DNA from: Mesorhizobium sp. M1D.F.Ca.ET.043.01.1.1
Lineage (GTDB): Bacteria > Pseudomonadota > Alphaproteobacteria > Rhizobiales > Rhizobiaceae
Reading direction: 5' to 3'
Assembly: GCF_003952385.1 (NCBI RefSeq)
Contig: NZ_CP034444.1
Coordinates: 1,302,001-1,366,000 of the forward strand
DNA length: 64,000 nt
Notes under the pieces: generated by a model
Database searches by the model: none
What the model saw: the letters and a program-made list of their open reading frames with translations, nothing else
Told to the model about the DNA's origin: nothing
Translations under genes and position numbers: made by a program
Part shown: positions 16,818 to 25,807 of the stretch, piece after piece
Position numbering within the stretch: the first letter of the stretch is position 1
How the letters are laid out: each line of letters opens with the position of its first letter

Positions 16818-18035
16818 ATGCGAAACCCCTATTCGGAAATCTTTCGGGCTCCCGGCACGAAGGGCTTCGCCGCGGCGGCGTTTATCGCTCGGCTGCCGAT
16901 CGCCATGTCGCCGATCGGCATCGTGGCGATGCTGTCGCAGACGTATGGCGAATACTGGCTGGCCGGCGCTGTCTCGGCGACTTACGCGCTGGTCAACGCC
17001 TTCCTGTCGCCGCAGGTATCGCGGCTGATGGACCGGCTTGGCCAGACCCGCATTGCCATGCCGACGACACTCGTTTCGGTGCTTTCCTTCGCTGCCTTGA
17101 TCGCGGCGGCCAACCAGCACTGGCCGGTATGGACCTTGTTCCTGTCCGCGCTGCTTGCGGCCGCCATGCCCAGCGTTCCGGCGCTGGTCAGGGCGCGCTG
17201 GACCGAGATTTTTCGCAATCGCCCCGAGTTGAACACGGCCTTCGCCTTCGAATCGGCGGCTGACGAGTTGGTCTATGTCGCCGGCGCCTCGCTGTCGGTG
17301 GGCTTGAGCACCGCGCTGTTCCCCGAGGCCGGCATGGTGGTGAGCACGCTGCTGCTTGCCTTCGGCTCGGCGGCGTTCCTGCTGCAGCGTTCGACAGAGC
17401 CACCCGTGCGTCCGGCGGAACATGGGGCGGCCGCTTCGGCGATCCGGTTGCGGCCGGTTCAGATCATCACGTTCGCCCTGATCTTCGTCGGCGCGACCTT
17501 CGCGACCACCGAGGTCACCACGGTGGCGATCACCAAAGCGCTCGGCCAGCCCGAAGCGGCGAGCCTCGTCATCGGCGTCTACGCGCTCGGCTCCTTCGTG
17601 CTCGGCATCATCGTCGGCGCGCTTAGCCTGAGAGCGCCGCTGCAGCGGCAACTGGCGATAGCGGTGGCAGTGATTGCGCTCACCACGCTGCCGCTGCTCT
17701 TTGCCGACACGGTGCCGACGCTGGCGCTCGTCGTCTTCGTCAGCGGCGTCGCGATCTCGCCGACCTTCATCACCGCCTTCGGCCTGATCGAGCGTCACGT
17801 GCCGGCCGCGATGCTGACGGAAGGGGTGACCTGGGTGACGACAGGGATCGGTATCGGCATGGCGCTGGGCTCCTTCGCCGCCGGCTGGATGGTCGACGCT
17901 TTTGGACCGCAGAACGGCTTCTGGGTGTCGGTCACGGCAGGCGCGATTGCATTTGCCACGGTGCTTGCCGGTCAGTACCGGCTAGCGACACCGGATTGCG
18001 ACGTGGACGGTAACGAAGCGATGGCGTCGGGTTGA
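16818..18035 (+). CDS. MFS transporter
   Basis: A 405-residue major facilitator with about twelve hydrophobic segments and a central cytoplasmic loop around residues 190-215 (QRSTEPPVRPAEHGAA). MDRLGQTRIAMPTT fits the conserved loop between helices 2 and 3. The ATG at 16818 follows GAGGAG; earlier in-frame codons lie in the operator region. Control by the divergent TetR through three operators suggests an efflux pump induced by its substrate, which cannot be named from sequence. Confidence 0.92.
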   Translation: MRNPYSEIFRAPGTKGFAAAAFIARLPIAMSPIGIVAMLSQTYGEYWLAGAVSATYALVNAFLSPQVSRLMDRLGQTRIAMPTTLVSVLSFAALIAAANQHWPVWTLFLSALLAAAMPSVPALVRARWTEIFRNRPELNTAFAFESAADELVYVAGASLSVGLSTALFPEAGMVVSTLLLAFGSAAFLLQRSTEPPVRPAEHGAAASAIRLRPVQIITFALIFVGATFATTEVTTVAITKALGQPEAASLVIGVYALGSFVLGIIVGALSLRAPLQRQLAIAVAVIALTTLPLLFADTVPTLALVVFVSGVAISPTFITAFGLIERHVPAAMLTEGVTWVTTGIGIGMALGSFAAGWMVDAFGPQNGFWVSVTAGAIAFATVLAGQYRLATPDCDVDGNEAMASG

Positions 18036-18143
18036 GTGACGAAGCGTTCAGCCATCCATTTCAGATGACGCCTGCGTCACGGACGCTTCAGTCAATCGCG
18101 TAAGCGTGCGATTTGCTTGGAGGAGCTTCCGTCCCTCGACAGC

Positions 18144-19244
18144 CTAGAGAATTTCCGTCTTGGCGATATGGATGCCGAAGCCTTCGAGGCCGACATAGTG
18201 GCGCTCACGCGAGGCGATCAGGTTGATCGAGGAAATGCCGAGATCCTTCAGGATCTGGGCGCCAAGGCCGATCTCACGCCATTCGTTCTCACGGCGGCGC
18301 GCTTCCTCATGGTCCTCACGCTCGCCGCTCAGCGGGCGCTTGCGCTCCTGGTGGGCGACGCCCACCGAGCCCTCGCGCAGATAGACGATGACGCCGCGCT
18401 TGCGCTCGCCCATTGCCTTCATGATGCGGTCCAGCCGGTGGCTGGTGCCGAAGACATCGGTCACGACATCCTCCGAATGCAGGCGCACCGGCACCTCCTC
18501 GCCATCGCGGATATCGCCGAAGACGACCGCGACATGGTGCATGGAATCCCAGGGCAGCGTGTAGGTGAAGACCTGCGCCTTGCCGCCGGGGGTTTCGATG
18601 TCGGAGCAGGCGACGCGCTCGACCAGCGTTTCCTTGCGCTGGCGGTAGGCGATGAGATCGGCGACCGAAACCTGCTTCAGGCCATGCTGTTCGGCGAAGG
18701 CCTGGACCTCGGGCCCGCGCTTGACGGTGCCGTCGTCATTGACAAGTTCGGAAATGACGCCGACCGGCGGCAGTCCGGCGAGCTTGCAGAGGTCGACAGC
18801 GGCCTCCGTATGGCCCGAGCGCATCAGCACGCCGCCCTCACGCGCGATAAGCGGGAAGATGTGACCGGGGCGCACGAAGTCGGAGGCGCCGACATTGCCG
18901 TTGGCAAGATTTCGCACGGTGAGCGTGCGGTCGTCGGCCGATATGCCCGTCGTGGTGCCGTGCTTGAAGTCGACGCTGACGGTGAAGGCGGTGGTGTGGG
19001 CGGAATCATTGTCCGCCACCATCGGCGCAAGGTTGAGCCGCCTCGCATCCTCGCGCAGCATCGGCGTGCAGACGATGCCGGACGTGTTGCGGACGATGAA
19101 GGCCATCTTTTCCGGCGTGCAGTGGACGGCGGCGACGATCAGGTCGCCCTCATTCTCGCGCCCGTCATCGTCCATGACGACGACGATCTCGCCGCGCTCA
19201 AAAGCGCGGATCGCTTCGACGATCTTCTTCTGGTCGTATGGCAT
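18144..19244 (-). CDS. ribBA: 3,4-dihydroxy-2-butanone 4-phosphate synthase with a degenerate GTP cyclohydrolase II-like domain
   Basis: A 366-residue RibBA-type protein. The N-terminal RibB half (residues 1-205) makes dihydroxybutanone phosphate from ribulose 5-phosphate for riboflavin synthesis; MDDDGRENEGDL and RSGHTEAAVDLCKLAG contain its metal and catalytic residues. The C-terminal half is RibA-like, but the zinc-binding Cys cluster (normally C-x2-GD-x8-C-x-C) is absent: the region reads RLHSEDVVTDVFGTSHRLDR. The RibA half is therefore probably inactive for GTP hydrolysis, as in other alphaproteobacterial RibBX proteins. An IS481-family element lies 15 bp upstream of the start and separates it from aroC. 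Confidence 0.93.
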   Translation of the reverse strand: MPYDQKKIVEAIRAFERGEIVVVMDDDGRENEGDLIVAAVHCTPEKMAFIVRNTSGIVCTPMLREDARRLNLAPMVADNDSAHTTAFTVSVDFKHGTTTGISADDRTLTVRNLANGNVGASDFVRPGHIFPLIAREGGVLMRSGHTEAAVDLCKLAGLPPVGVISELVNDDGTVKRGPEVQAFAEQHGLKQVSVADLIAYRQRKETLVERVACSDIETPGGKAQVFTYTLPWDSMHHVAVVFGDIRDGEEVPVRLHSEDVVTDVFGTSHRLDRIMKAMGERKRGVIVYLREGSVGVAHQERKRPLSGEREDHEEARRRENEWREIGLGAQILKDLGISSINLIASRERHYVGLEGFGIHIAKTEIL

Positions 19245-19253
19245 GTGGCGCTC

Positions 19254-19259
19254 ACTAGC
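19254..19259. repeat. Target site duplication, left copy
   Basis: ACTAGC, identical to 20295-20300 on the other side of the insertion sequence. It fits the NCTAGN target described for IS481. Confidence 0.92.
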
Positions 19260-20211
19260 TGTGGAGCCTCAACAGGTTGTCCTCGGTTAGAGCGAGGCGA
19301 CTGATAGGTGTTTTGGACTTTAGGCTCCCGTGGGGACGGTGCCAATTGTATCTGTGCAGCCAGACCGGCAACTCTGCGGCGCGGTGATCTGAAGTCGGAT
19401 AAGCGATGGCATAAGCCCATTCGCGCAGTGCTGTCTGGATGAAGCGCTCGGCCTTGCCATTGGTCTTGGGTGTATAGGGTCTTGTCCTGACGTGCTTGAG
19501 GCCGAGATCGCGGCAGGCCTTGGCGAAGGCCTTTGATCTGTAGCAGGAGCCGTTGTCGGTCATGACGCGGGCTATCGTGACGCCGAGGCTGGCGTAGTAG
19601 GCCACCGCCGCCTTGAGGAAGGCGATGGCGCTTTCTTTTTTCTCGTCGGGCAGGATCTGCGAGAAGGCGATGCGGGAGGCGTCGTCGATGCAGACATGGA
19701 CGAACTCCCAACTGCTGCCGCGCGAGCTGGCATTGCCGGTGCGCTTGCCGGTAATGCGATGACCGATGCGCTCGAAACGACCGAGCTTCTTGATATCGAT
19801 ATGGATCATCTCGCCAGGATGCTCGCGCTCGTAGCGTCGGATCGGCTCGGCCGGTTCGATATCCCGCAACCGCGACAGTCCGGCACGCTTGAGAACCCGG
19901 CTAACGGTGGCGGGCGAGACGCCGACCTCATGGGCGATGTGCTTGCCGGTCCAACGTTGCCGCCGCAGCGCCATGATGCGCTCGGCGATCAACGCAGCGG
20001 TGGCCTGCGGCATATGGGCGGGCCGCGAGGAACGGTCGATCATGCCGGCCCGCCCTTCGGACTTGTAGCGCTCGACCCAGCGCGCCACGATCTTGGCCGA
20101 CACGCCGTAGACACGCGCCGCATGGGCTTTGGAGAAAGCGCCTTCTATCACCGACAGCGCCATCTCCTCTCGACGCAGCGGTGTGAGACGGGCATTCTTA
20201 TGGATGTTCAT
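19255..20211 (-). CDS. IS481 family transposase
   Basis: A 318-residue DDE transposase. The N-terminal winged helix-turn-helix (LSVIEGAFSKAHAARVYGVS ... KIVARWVERYKSEGR) spans residues about 15-55, and a second HTH holds HEVGVSPATVSRVLKRAGL. The rve integrase core shows its acidic residues in HIDIKKLGRFE, RVMTDNGSCYRS and KTNGKAERFIQTALREW. The start at 20211 gives MNIHKNARLTPLRRE, the common N-terminus of this subgroup. The last codon and the stop (AGC TAG) cross the element boundary: the TAG is supplied by the duplicated target, as reported for IS481. Confidence 0.96.
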   Translation of the reverse strand: MNIHKNARLTPLRREEMALSVIEGAFSKAHAARVYGVSAKIVARWVERYKSEGRAGMIDRSSRPAHMPQATAALIAERIMALRRQRWTGKHIAHEVGVSPATVSRVLKRAGLSRLRDIEPAEPIRRYEREHPGEMIHIDIKKLGRFERIGHRITGKRTGNASSRGSSWEFVHVCIDDASRIAFSQILPDEKKESAIAFLKAAVAYYASLGVTIARVMTDNGSCYRSKAFAKACRDLGLKHVRTRPYTPKTNGKAERFIQTALREWAYAIAYPTSDHRAAELPVWLHRYNWHRPHGSLKSKTPISRLALTEDNLLRLHS

Positions 20212-20294
20212 TCGGATCCTCCGATGGATGCTGAAGCGTGGTAACTCCAGTCTCCTCGGTCCGGTCCGAATGGACAACCTCCCGAAAGCTCACA
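19260..20294 (-). mobile_element. IS481-family insertion sequence, 1035 bp
   Basis: The element starts TGTGGAGCCT and ends in the complement of TGTGAGCTTT. The two ends match at TGTG, TC and a nine-base AGGTTGTCC, 15 of 23 terminal positions. It is flanked by a perfect 6-bp duplication ACTAGC. One transposase gene fills it. The intact ends, intact gene and perfect duplication indicate a fairly recent insertion. It separates ribBA from aroC, genes usually adjacent in rhizobia. Confidence 0.95.
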
Positions 20295-20300
20295 ACTAGC
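20295..20300. repeat. Target site duplication, right copy
   Basis: ACTAGC directly abuts the CACA end of the element and matches 19254-19259 exactly. Confidence 0.92.
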
Positions 20301-20306
20301 TCGCTA

Positions 20307-20410
20307 GGGGAATAGGGCAGTAAGGGAGTAGGGGAAAGGAAAAAATTGGCGGTCACGAGAGGCCGCTCAACAAACTCCCCTATTGCCTTACTCCCCTACT
20401 CCCCTCCCCG
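20307..20410. repeat. G-rich inverted repeat with G-quadruplex potential
   Basis: The left arm (20307-20334) has four G-runs of 4, 3, 3 and 4 with loops of 4-6 bases. The right arm (20376-20404) is its inverted near copy as C-runs. The spacer of about 40 bases contains GGCGGTCACGAGAGGCCGC. The right arm overlaps the end of aroC. Confidence 0.8.
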
Positions 20411-21497
20411 TCTGTCCTCGATGCCGCAGATAGTGGTCGGCAATCGCGCAGGCAACCATGGCCTCGCCGATCGGCACGGCGCGGATGCCGACGCACGGAT
20501 CATGGCGGCCCTTGGTCATGACCTCGACATCCTTGCCGTCCTTGTCGATGGATTTGCGCGGCGTCAGGATCGAGGAGGTCGGCTTGACGGCGAAGCGGGC
20601 GACGATCGCCTGCCCGGTCGAGATGCCGCCCAGGATGCCGCCGGCATTGTTGGACAGAAACACCGGCTTGCCGTCATTGCCGATGCGCATCTCGTCGGCG
20701 TTCTGTTCGCCGGTGATGCGCGCCGCCTCGAAGCCGTTGCCGATCTCGACGCCCTTGACGGCGTTGATCGACATCAGGCCGGAGGCGATGTCCTGGTCGA
20801 GCTTGGCATAGATCGGCGCGCCGAGGCCGGCCGGCACGCCGTCGGCGACGATCTCGATCACCGCGCCGACCGAGGAGCCGGCCTTGCGGATGCCGTCGAG
20901 ATAGGCGGCAAAGACCGAGACCGAGGCCGGATCGGGGGTGAAGAACGGGTTCTCGGCATCGCCGACGAAATTCCAGTTCCAGTTGGCGCGATCGATCGCT
21001 TTTTCGCCTATCGAGACCAGCGCGCCGCGCACCACCATGCCCGGCACCACCTTGCGGGCCAGCGCGCCGGCAGCCACCCGCGCCGCCGTCTCGCGCGCCG
21101 AGGAGCGGCCGCCGCCGCGATGGTCGCGCAACCCGTATTTGACCTCGTAGGTGTAGTCGGCATGGCCCGGCCGGTACTGGCGAGCGATCTCGCCATAATC
21201 CTTGGAGCGCTGGTCGACGTTCTCGATCAGCATCGAGATGGGCGTGCCGGTGGTGATCATCGTCTCGCCGTCCTCGTCGAGGATGAAGCCGGACAGGATC
21301 TTGACCTCGTCAGGCTCCCGGCGCTGGGTGACGAAGCGCGACTGGCCAGGGCGGCGCCGGTCGAGCTCGGCCTGGATGTCCTCGCGCTTGAAGCGGATGC
21401 CGGGCGGGCAGCCGTCGACAACGCAGCCGAGTGCGGAGCCATGGCTTTCACCCCAGGTGGTGACGCGGAAGAGATGGCCGAAGGTGTTGTGAGACAT
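20388..21497 (-). CDS. aroC: Chorismate synthase
   Basis: A 369-residue FMN-dependent enzyme that converts 5-enolpyruvylshikimate 3-phosphate to chorismate, the last shikimate step. The signatures [18 protein letters not shown] at residues 16-33, [20 protein letters not shown] in the middle, and [18 protein letters not shown] near the C-terminus are all present. The last residues (GRGVGE and stop) are encoded by the G-rich inverted repeat, so the C-terminus is repeat-derived. On the minus strand aroC precedes ribBA, with the IS481 element inserted between them. Confidence 0.97.
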   Translation of the reverse strand: MSHNTFGHLFRVTTWGESHGSALGCVVDGCPPGIRFKREDIQAELDRRRPGQSRFVTQRREPDEVKILSGFILDEDGETMITTGTPISMLIENVDQRSKDYGEIARQYRPGHADYTYEVKYGLRDHRGGGRSSARETAARVAAGALARKVVPGMVVRGALVSIGEKAIDRANWNWNFVGDAENPFFTPDPASVSVFAAYLDGIRKAGSSVGAVIEIVADGVPAGLGAPIYAKLDQDIASGLMSINAVKGVEIGNGFEAARITGEQNADEMRIGNDGKPVFLSNNAGGILGGISTGQAIVARFAVKPTSSILTPRKSIDKDGKDVEVMTKGRHDPCVGIRAVPIGEAMVACAIADHYLRHRGQTGRGVGE

Positions 21498-21708
21498 GGA
21501 AAAACGCCCTGCCCGGCGGCGGAGCCGGTTCGCCGGTTCAAGGCTGCCTTCTATTGGCGTTTTCCACAGCGGTCAAACGGTGATCAGCTGCATCAATCTG
21601 TGATCCGGCCGATTTAGTTTTGACACATTCGGTTGGTTTCTGCTCTCTTCCATCCGCCGTTGAGGATCCGCCGCTGACCAGCCGGCGCAATGACCAAAGA
21701 GGACGACG

Positions 21709-21969
21709 ATGCGTACCCTGATTGGCGCCGTTGGCGCCATGCTCATGATTTCCACCGCCGCATTCGCCGGCCAGACCGAAGGCCTGATCAAGAAGGTCGA
21801 CAAGGACACGCTGACGCTGACGCTGGACGACGGAAAGTCCTACAAGCTAAACGCCGAGACCGATCTCGACGCGCTGAAGCCCGGCATGGACATCGTCATC
21901 GCCTTTGACGTGACCAATGGCGAGAACGTCGTGACCGATATGCAGTTGCCGGACAGCGACGCCAACTAA
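21709..21969 (+). CDS. DUF1344 domain small secreted protein
   Basis: An 86-residue protein with a signal peptide (MRTLIGAVGAMLMISTAAFA) and a DUF1344 domain, GLIKKVDKDTLTLTLDDGKSY, likely a small periplasmic beta-barrel of unknown role. The ATG at 21709 follows AGAGGA. It is divergent from aroC and convergent with the phosphatase gene, with three bases between the stops. Confidence 0.88.
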   Translation: MRTLIGAVGAMLMISTAAFAGQTEGLIKKVDKDTLTLTLDDGKSYKLNAETDLDALKPGMDIVIAFDVTNGENVVTDMQLPDSDAN

Positions 21970-21972
21970 GAT

Positions 21973-22560
21973 CTACAGCCACTCCAGGCTCCGGCCCTCC
22001 AGCCGGAGCAGGCGATCCTGCGGGATTTCGAGGCCGGCCGCTTCCTGCTTGGACAGGCCGGCGACGACGCGGAAGAAGCAGCGCATGACGCCGCCATGGG
22101 TGACGCAGACCGTCTGCCGGTCCAGCGCGTCGAACCATGGCTTTAGCCGCTCGAGAAGCATCTCATAGCTTTCGGCGCCCTCGCCGGGCGGCTGGAAGTC
22201 CCATTTGGCGGCGCGGCGGCCCTTGGTCGAGCCCGGATGCTGGGCCTCGAGCTCGGCGAAGGTGAAACCCTGCCAGTCGCCGAAACTCAGCTCCACCAGG
22301 CGCGGGTCGGTGCGATAGTCGGAGGGGTCGAGCCCCATCGCCGCGCGCATCAGCTCCATTGTCTCGCGCGTGCGCCGCATCGGGCTGGCGACAAAGTCGA
22401 AATCCGCGGGATTTCTGACGAGCGCTGCCAGACGATGGCCGTTACGGGTCGCCTGCTCGCGGCCGAGCGCGTTGATGTCGGTATCAGCCTGGCCCTGCAG
22501 CCGACGCTCGGTATTCCACTGCGTCTGGCCGTGGCGCACGATGTAGACGAGCGGATACAT
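21973..22560 (-). CDS. Histidine phosphatase family protein
   Basis: A 195-residue phosphoglycerate-mutase-like phosphatase. The catalytic RHG motif is in VYIVRHGQTQWNTERR at residues 5-20, the Arg in MRRTRETMELM, the proton donor Glu in PRLVELSFGDWQG and the second His in CVTHGGVMRCFF. The natural substrate is unknown. It lies downstream of fabI with 55 bases between them, a gene order shared with other rhizobia (fabI, phosphatase, aroC). Confidence 0.93.
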   Translation of the reverse strand: MYPLVYIVRHGQTQWNTERRLQGQADTDINALGREQATRNGHRLAALVRNPADFDFVASPMRRTRETMELMRAAMGLDPSDYRTDPRLVELSFGDWQGFTFAELEAQHPGSTKGRRAAKWDFQPPGEGAESYEMLLERLKPWFDALDRQTVCVTHGGVMRCFFRVVAGLSKQEAAGLEIPQDRLLRLEGRSLEWL

Positions 22561-22615
22561 CAGGTCTTCCGTAGGTCGGGCCAGGGCCTGGACGGGAGGG
22601 ATAGGCGGAGAAGAG

Positions 22616-23434
22616 TTAGTCCTTGACGGTCGAGATGTCCGGCGCGTCGACCGCCTTCATGCCGACGACATGGTAGCCGGAATCGACGTGATGGACCTCG
22701 CCCGTCACGCCCCGCGACAGATCCGACAGGAAGTAGACGCCGGAATCGCCGACCTCTTCCTGCGTCACCGTCTGCTTCAGCGGCGCGTTGTACTCGTTCC
22801 ACTTGAGGATGTAGCGGAAGTCGCCGATGCCCGAGGCGGCCAGCGTCTTGATCGGGCCGGCCGAGATCGCGTTGACGCGGATCTTCTTGGGACCGAGGTC
22901 GACGGCCAGATAGCGCACGCTCGCTTCGAGCGCCGCCTTGGCGACGCCCATGACGTTGTAGTGCGGCATCACCTTCTCGGCGCCGTAATAGGTCAGCGTC
23001 AAAAGCGAGCCGCCTTCGCTCATCAGCGGCTCGGCGCGCTTGGCGATGGTGGTGAAGGAAAACACCGAAATGTCCATGGTGCGCAGGAAATTGTCGCGCG
23101 TCGTCTCGACATAACGGCCGGTGAGCTCGTCCTTGTCGGAGAAGGCGATGGCATGGACGAGGAAGTCGAGCTTTCCCCAGTGCTTGGCGATGTCGGCAAA
23201 AACCGCGTCGAGGCTTTCCGGGTCGGTGACGTCGCAATGCCCGGCGACATGGGCGTTGAGTTCCGCCGCCAGCGGCTCGACGCGCTTCTTGAACGCCTCG
23301 CCCTGATAGGTCAGCGCGATTTCGGCGCCGTGATCGGCGCAAGCCTTGGCGATGCCGAAAGCGATCGACCGATTGTTCGCGACGCCGAGGATGAGGCCTC
23401 GCTTACCGGCCATGAGGCCCTGTCCACCCGCCAT
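22616..23434 (-). CDS. fabI: Enoyl-[acyl-carrier-protein] reductase [NADH]
   Basis: A 272-residue short-chain reductase that carries out the last step of each fatty acid elongation cycle. It shows GLILGVANNRSIAFGIAKAC at the NADH site, and the catalytic Tyr-x6-Lys in HYNVMGVAKAALEASVRYLA. INAISAGPIKTLAASGI follows, as in FabI. The start at 23434 gives MAGGQGLMAGKRG, with GGAG eleven bases upstream; the longer frame is not supported. It is downstream of the dnaJ-like gene on the same strand. Confidence 0.96.
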   Translation of the reverse strand: MAGGQGLMAGKRGLILGVANNRSIAFGIAKACADHGAEIALTYQGEAFKKRVEPLAAELNAHVAGHCDVTDPESLDAVFADIAKHWGKLDFLVHAIAFSDKDELTGRYVETTRDNFLRTMDISVFSFTTIAKRAEPLMSEGGSLLTLTYYGAEKVMPHYNVMGVAKAALEASVRYLAVDLGPKKIRVNAISAGPIKTLAASGIGDFRYILKWNEYNAPLKQTVTQEEVGDSGVYFLSDLSRGVTGEVHHVDSGYHVVGMKAVDAPDISTVKD

Positions 23435-23540
23435 GTGCGCGTTCTCCGCAAGAATGTCTGCTTTGTGGAGCCCTATCGCACAGGCACAGAGCCCCTTCAA
23501 GCGTCGAAAACAGACTGGCTTGAGGAGAAAATCGCCTCGA

Positions 23541-24470
23541 TCAGCCTTTTCGCTTGCGCATCAGGGCTTCGAGATCGGCATCTCCGCCCTCCGGCAGCAT
23601 CAGCCGCACATGGGCGTAAAGGTCGCCATGGCCGCCGGCTTTTTCCGGCAGGCCCCTGCCCTTCAGGCGCAACACCTTGTCCGAGCTCGACCATGCCGGA
23701 ACGTTGACCGCCAGCTTGCCGGTCGGCGTCTCGACGGCCACCTTGGCGCCAAGCACCGCATCTGCGAGGTCGACGGGAAGGTCGACATGCAGGTCGCGGC
23801 CCTCGATGCGGTAACGCGCATGGCGGCGGATGTGGATCTTGACCAGGGCGTCGCCCGGCTGGCCTGGTCCCTGCTCGCCCTGGCCCTTGAGGCGGATGGT
23901 CTGGCCATCCTCGACATAGGCCGGCAGCTTGACCGCCATCTTGCGGCCATCGGGGAACATCGCCGTCACCTTCTCGGCCGTGGCGGCCTCTTCGACGGTG
24001 ATGTCCAGCGTGACGTTGAGGTCAGCCGCCTGGGCCGGCTGGCGACGGTCGCCGCGGCCAGCGCCGCGCGCGCCCGAAAAGGCATCGCCAAAGATCTGGC
24101 TGAAGATGTCGCTGTTGCCGTCGAACGGATCGCCGCCCGGGCGTCCGGTGCGGAACTCGAAATGCGCCCCGCCGGGGCCCTGCTGACGCCGGAACCCGGC
24201 GAACGGGTCGCCTCCGCCGGCCGCACCTTCGAAGCCCTGGAATCTCGGCTTGCCGTCGGCGTCGATCTCGCCGCGATCGTAAGCGGCGCGCGTCTTCTCG
24301 TCGCCGACGATCTCGTAGGCCTGGTTGGCGGCGGCAAAACGCTCCTTCGCCTTCGGATCATTCGGATTCTGGTCCGGATGATGCTGCTTGGCGAGCTTGC
24401 GGTACGCCGATTTTATGTCCTTGGCCGATGCGTTCCTGGCAACGCCCAGCACCTCATAGGGGTCGCGCAT
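23541..24470 (-). CDS. DnaJ C-terminal domain co-chaperone (CbpA-like)
   Basis: A 309-residue J-domain protein. The N-terminal J-domain (residues 2-66) carries the HPD motif in [18 protein letters not shown] Gly/Phe-rich linker ([15 protein letters not shown] ... [12 protein letters not shown]) follows, then two DnaJ C-terminal beta domains from about residue 140. There is no Cys-rich zinc region, which separates it from DnaJ proper and resembles CbpA. It should stimulate DnaK. The ATG at 24470 follows AGGAAGC. Confidence 0.93.
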   Translation of the reverse strand: MRDPYEVLGVARNASAKDIKSAYRKLAKQHHPDQNPNDPKAKERFAAANQAYEIVGDEKTRAAYDRGEIDADGKPRFQGFEGAAGGGDPFAGFRRQQGPGGAHFEFRTGRPGGDPFDGNSDIFSQIFGDAFSGARGAGRGDRRQPAQAADLNVTLDITVEEAATAEKVTAMFPDGRKMAVKLPAYVEDGQTIRLKGQGEQGPGQPGDALVKIHIRRHARYRIEGRDLHVDLPVDLADAVLGAKVAVETPTGKLAVNVPAWSSSDKVLRLKGRGLPEKAGGHGDLYAHVRLMLPEGGDADLEALMRKRKG

Positions 24471-24588
24471 GCTTCCTGCCTGACAGAGAGGATGAGTCCA
24501 CGGTTGCCCCCTATATGCGCTTGGATAGGAAGAAATTCCAGTGGCGCAAGAGGGATCGGCGAGCGAAAATCGGAACACCCCGAATTAT

Positions 24589-25053
24589 TCAGAGCGCTTT
24601 GAACTGTTGCATATGCCAGCCACCGGCGCCAGCCATGCAAAGCTCGCCCTTGTATAGGGCGACGCCGTCGAAGCTCTCGCGCGTGGCGTTGAAGCGGCGG
24701 CAGGTGAGGCCGCCATCCTTGAGCTCCACCAGTTCGGTGATCGCGCCGCGCGAGCCGGTGCCGGCATTGGCCCAGGGCACGGGCTGGCTGCCGAGCTCCC
24801 GGATGTCGGCGGACGAGACCGCGTTGCCGATGGTGGTCTGATCCGAATCGGTGTCGCTGCCTGCCGGCTGGGCGGGAGAAGACGGCGCGCTGGAGGTGAC
24901 GATCGAGCGGTCGACCTCCGCCTTCTCGAGACTGAAGCCGCCGGCGCCGCAGGCAGCAAGGGGGAGCGCCAATGTCAGCAGCGCAGCCTTGGCGCTGGCC
25001 GAAGCGATAACGCTCCATTGCCCGCTGTCAAAAGCTTGCGCGATACGCGACAA
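24589..25053 (-). CDS. Predicted outer-membrane lipoprotein, RT0821/Lpp0805-like
   Basis: A 154-residue lipoprotein: a hydrophobic segment ends in the lipobox [10 protein letters not shown]. Near the C-terminus [20 protein letters not shown] and [13 protein letters not shown] resemble the two Cys-centred blocks of the RT0821/Lpp0805 surface-protein family (related to the 17-kDa antigen). A TTG at 25053 is chosen as start because a GGGAGGAG site lies nine bases upstream and the resulting leader is normal; no ATG or GTG offers this. It is divergent from pdxH with a gap of only 40 bases. Confidence 0.75.
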   Translation of the reverse strand: MSRIAQAFDSGQWSVIASASAKAALLTLALPLAACGAGGFSLEKAEVDRSIVTSSAPSSPAQPAGSDTDSDQTTIGNAVSSADIRELGSQPVPWANAGTGSRGAITELVELKDGGLTCRRFNATRESFDGVALYKGELCMAGAGGWHMQQFKAL

Positions 25054-25093
25054 TCGGCGAACTCCTCCCGCAATGTTAAAAATTTGGAAAACT

Positions 25094-25711
25094 ATGAACG
25101 AAACCGAGTTAACAAGCAGTGACTTTACAGAGGTGGCGGAGCCGTTCCGGCTCTTTGCCGCATGGCTGGAGGACGCCACCAGGAGCGAGCCCAACGACCC
25201 CAACGGCGTGGCGCTGGCAACCGTCGATGCCGACGGCATGCCGGATGTGCGGATGGTGCTGCTCAAGGGGTTCGACGAAAAGGGATTTGTCTTCTACACG
25301 AATTTCGAGAGCGCCAAGGGCCGCGAGATTCTTGGCAGCATGAAGGCGGCGATGTGCTTCCACTGGAAATCGCTGCGCCGCCAGGTGCGGGTGCGCGGGC
25401 CGGTCGAGATCGTCAGCGACGCCGAGGCCGACGCCTATTACGCGACGCGGCCGCGCGGCAGCCGCATCGGCGCCTGGGCCTCGAAGCAGTCGCGGCCGCT
25501 GGAAAGCCGATTCGCGCTGGAGAAGGCGGTGGCCGAATACACGGCGCGCTACGCGATCGGCGAGATCCCGCGGCCGACGCACTGGTCGGGCTTCCGCATC
25601 CTGCCGCAGACGATCGAGTTCTGGCACGACCGTCCGTTCCGGCTGCACGACCGCATCGCCTTCTCGCGCAATGCCAAAGGCGGCTGGGACAAGACGCGGC
25701 TGTATCCCTAG
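25094..25711 (+). CDS. pdxH: Pyridoxamine 5'-phosphate oxidase
   Basis: A 205-residue FMN enzyme that makes pyridoxal 5'-phosphate from pyridoxamine or pyridoxine 5'-phosphate. It shows the FMN-binding [17 protein letters not shown] and [13 protein letters not shown], and the C-terminal [20 protein letters not shown], ending in W-D-K-TRLYP as expected for PdxH. The ATG at 25094 is used; the open frame extends upstream but into the divergent lipoprotein gene. Its stop TAG coincides with the first bases of a dispersed repeat. Confidence 0.96.
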   Translation: MNETELTSSDFTEVAEPFRLFAAWLEDATRSEPNDPNGVALATVDADGMPDVRMVLLKGFDEKGFVFYTNFESAKGREILGSMKAAMCFHWKSLRRQVRVRGPVEIVSDAEADAYYATRPRGSRIGAWASKQSRPLESRFALEKAVAEYTARYAIGEIPRPTHWSGFRILPQTIEFWHDRPFRLHDRIAFSRNAKGGWDKTRLYP

Positions 25712-25807
25712 AGCGTTTCAGCGATTCATAGAATCGCCCGGTCTAAGTATTTGTTTTTACACAATTCCGGGCGGAAAACGTTAGACACTTTTCCTGGAAT
25801 TGCTCTA
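25709..25807. repeat. Full two-hairpin dispersed repeat
   Basis: The element runs from TAGAGCG to GCTCTA. Module 1 is a hairpin GCGATTC-ATA-GAATCGC (25722-25738). Module 2 has arms CAATTCC (25762) and GGAATTG (ending 25801) around a GGAAAACG...ACACTTTTCC core. Both flanking genes end in TAG codons formed by its termini. Confidence 0.88.

Noticed and set aside
19245..20387. FMN riboswitch upstream of ribBA
   Set aside because: None of the conserved blocks is seen on either side of the insertion sequence; the 15 bases left before ribBA and the G-rich repeat do not fit.
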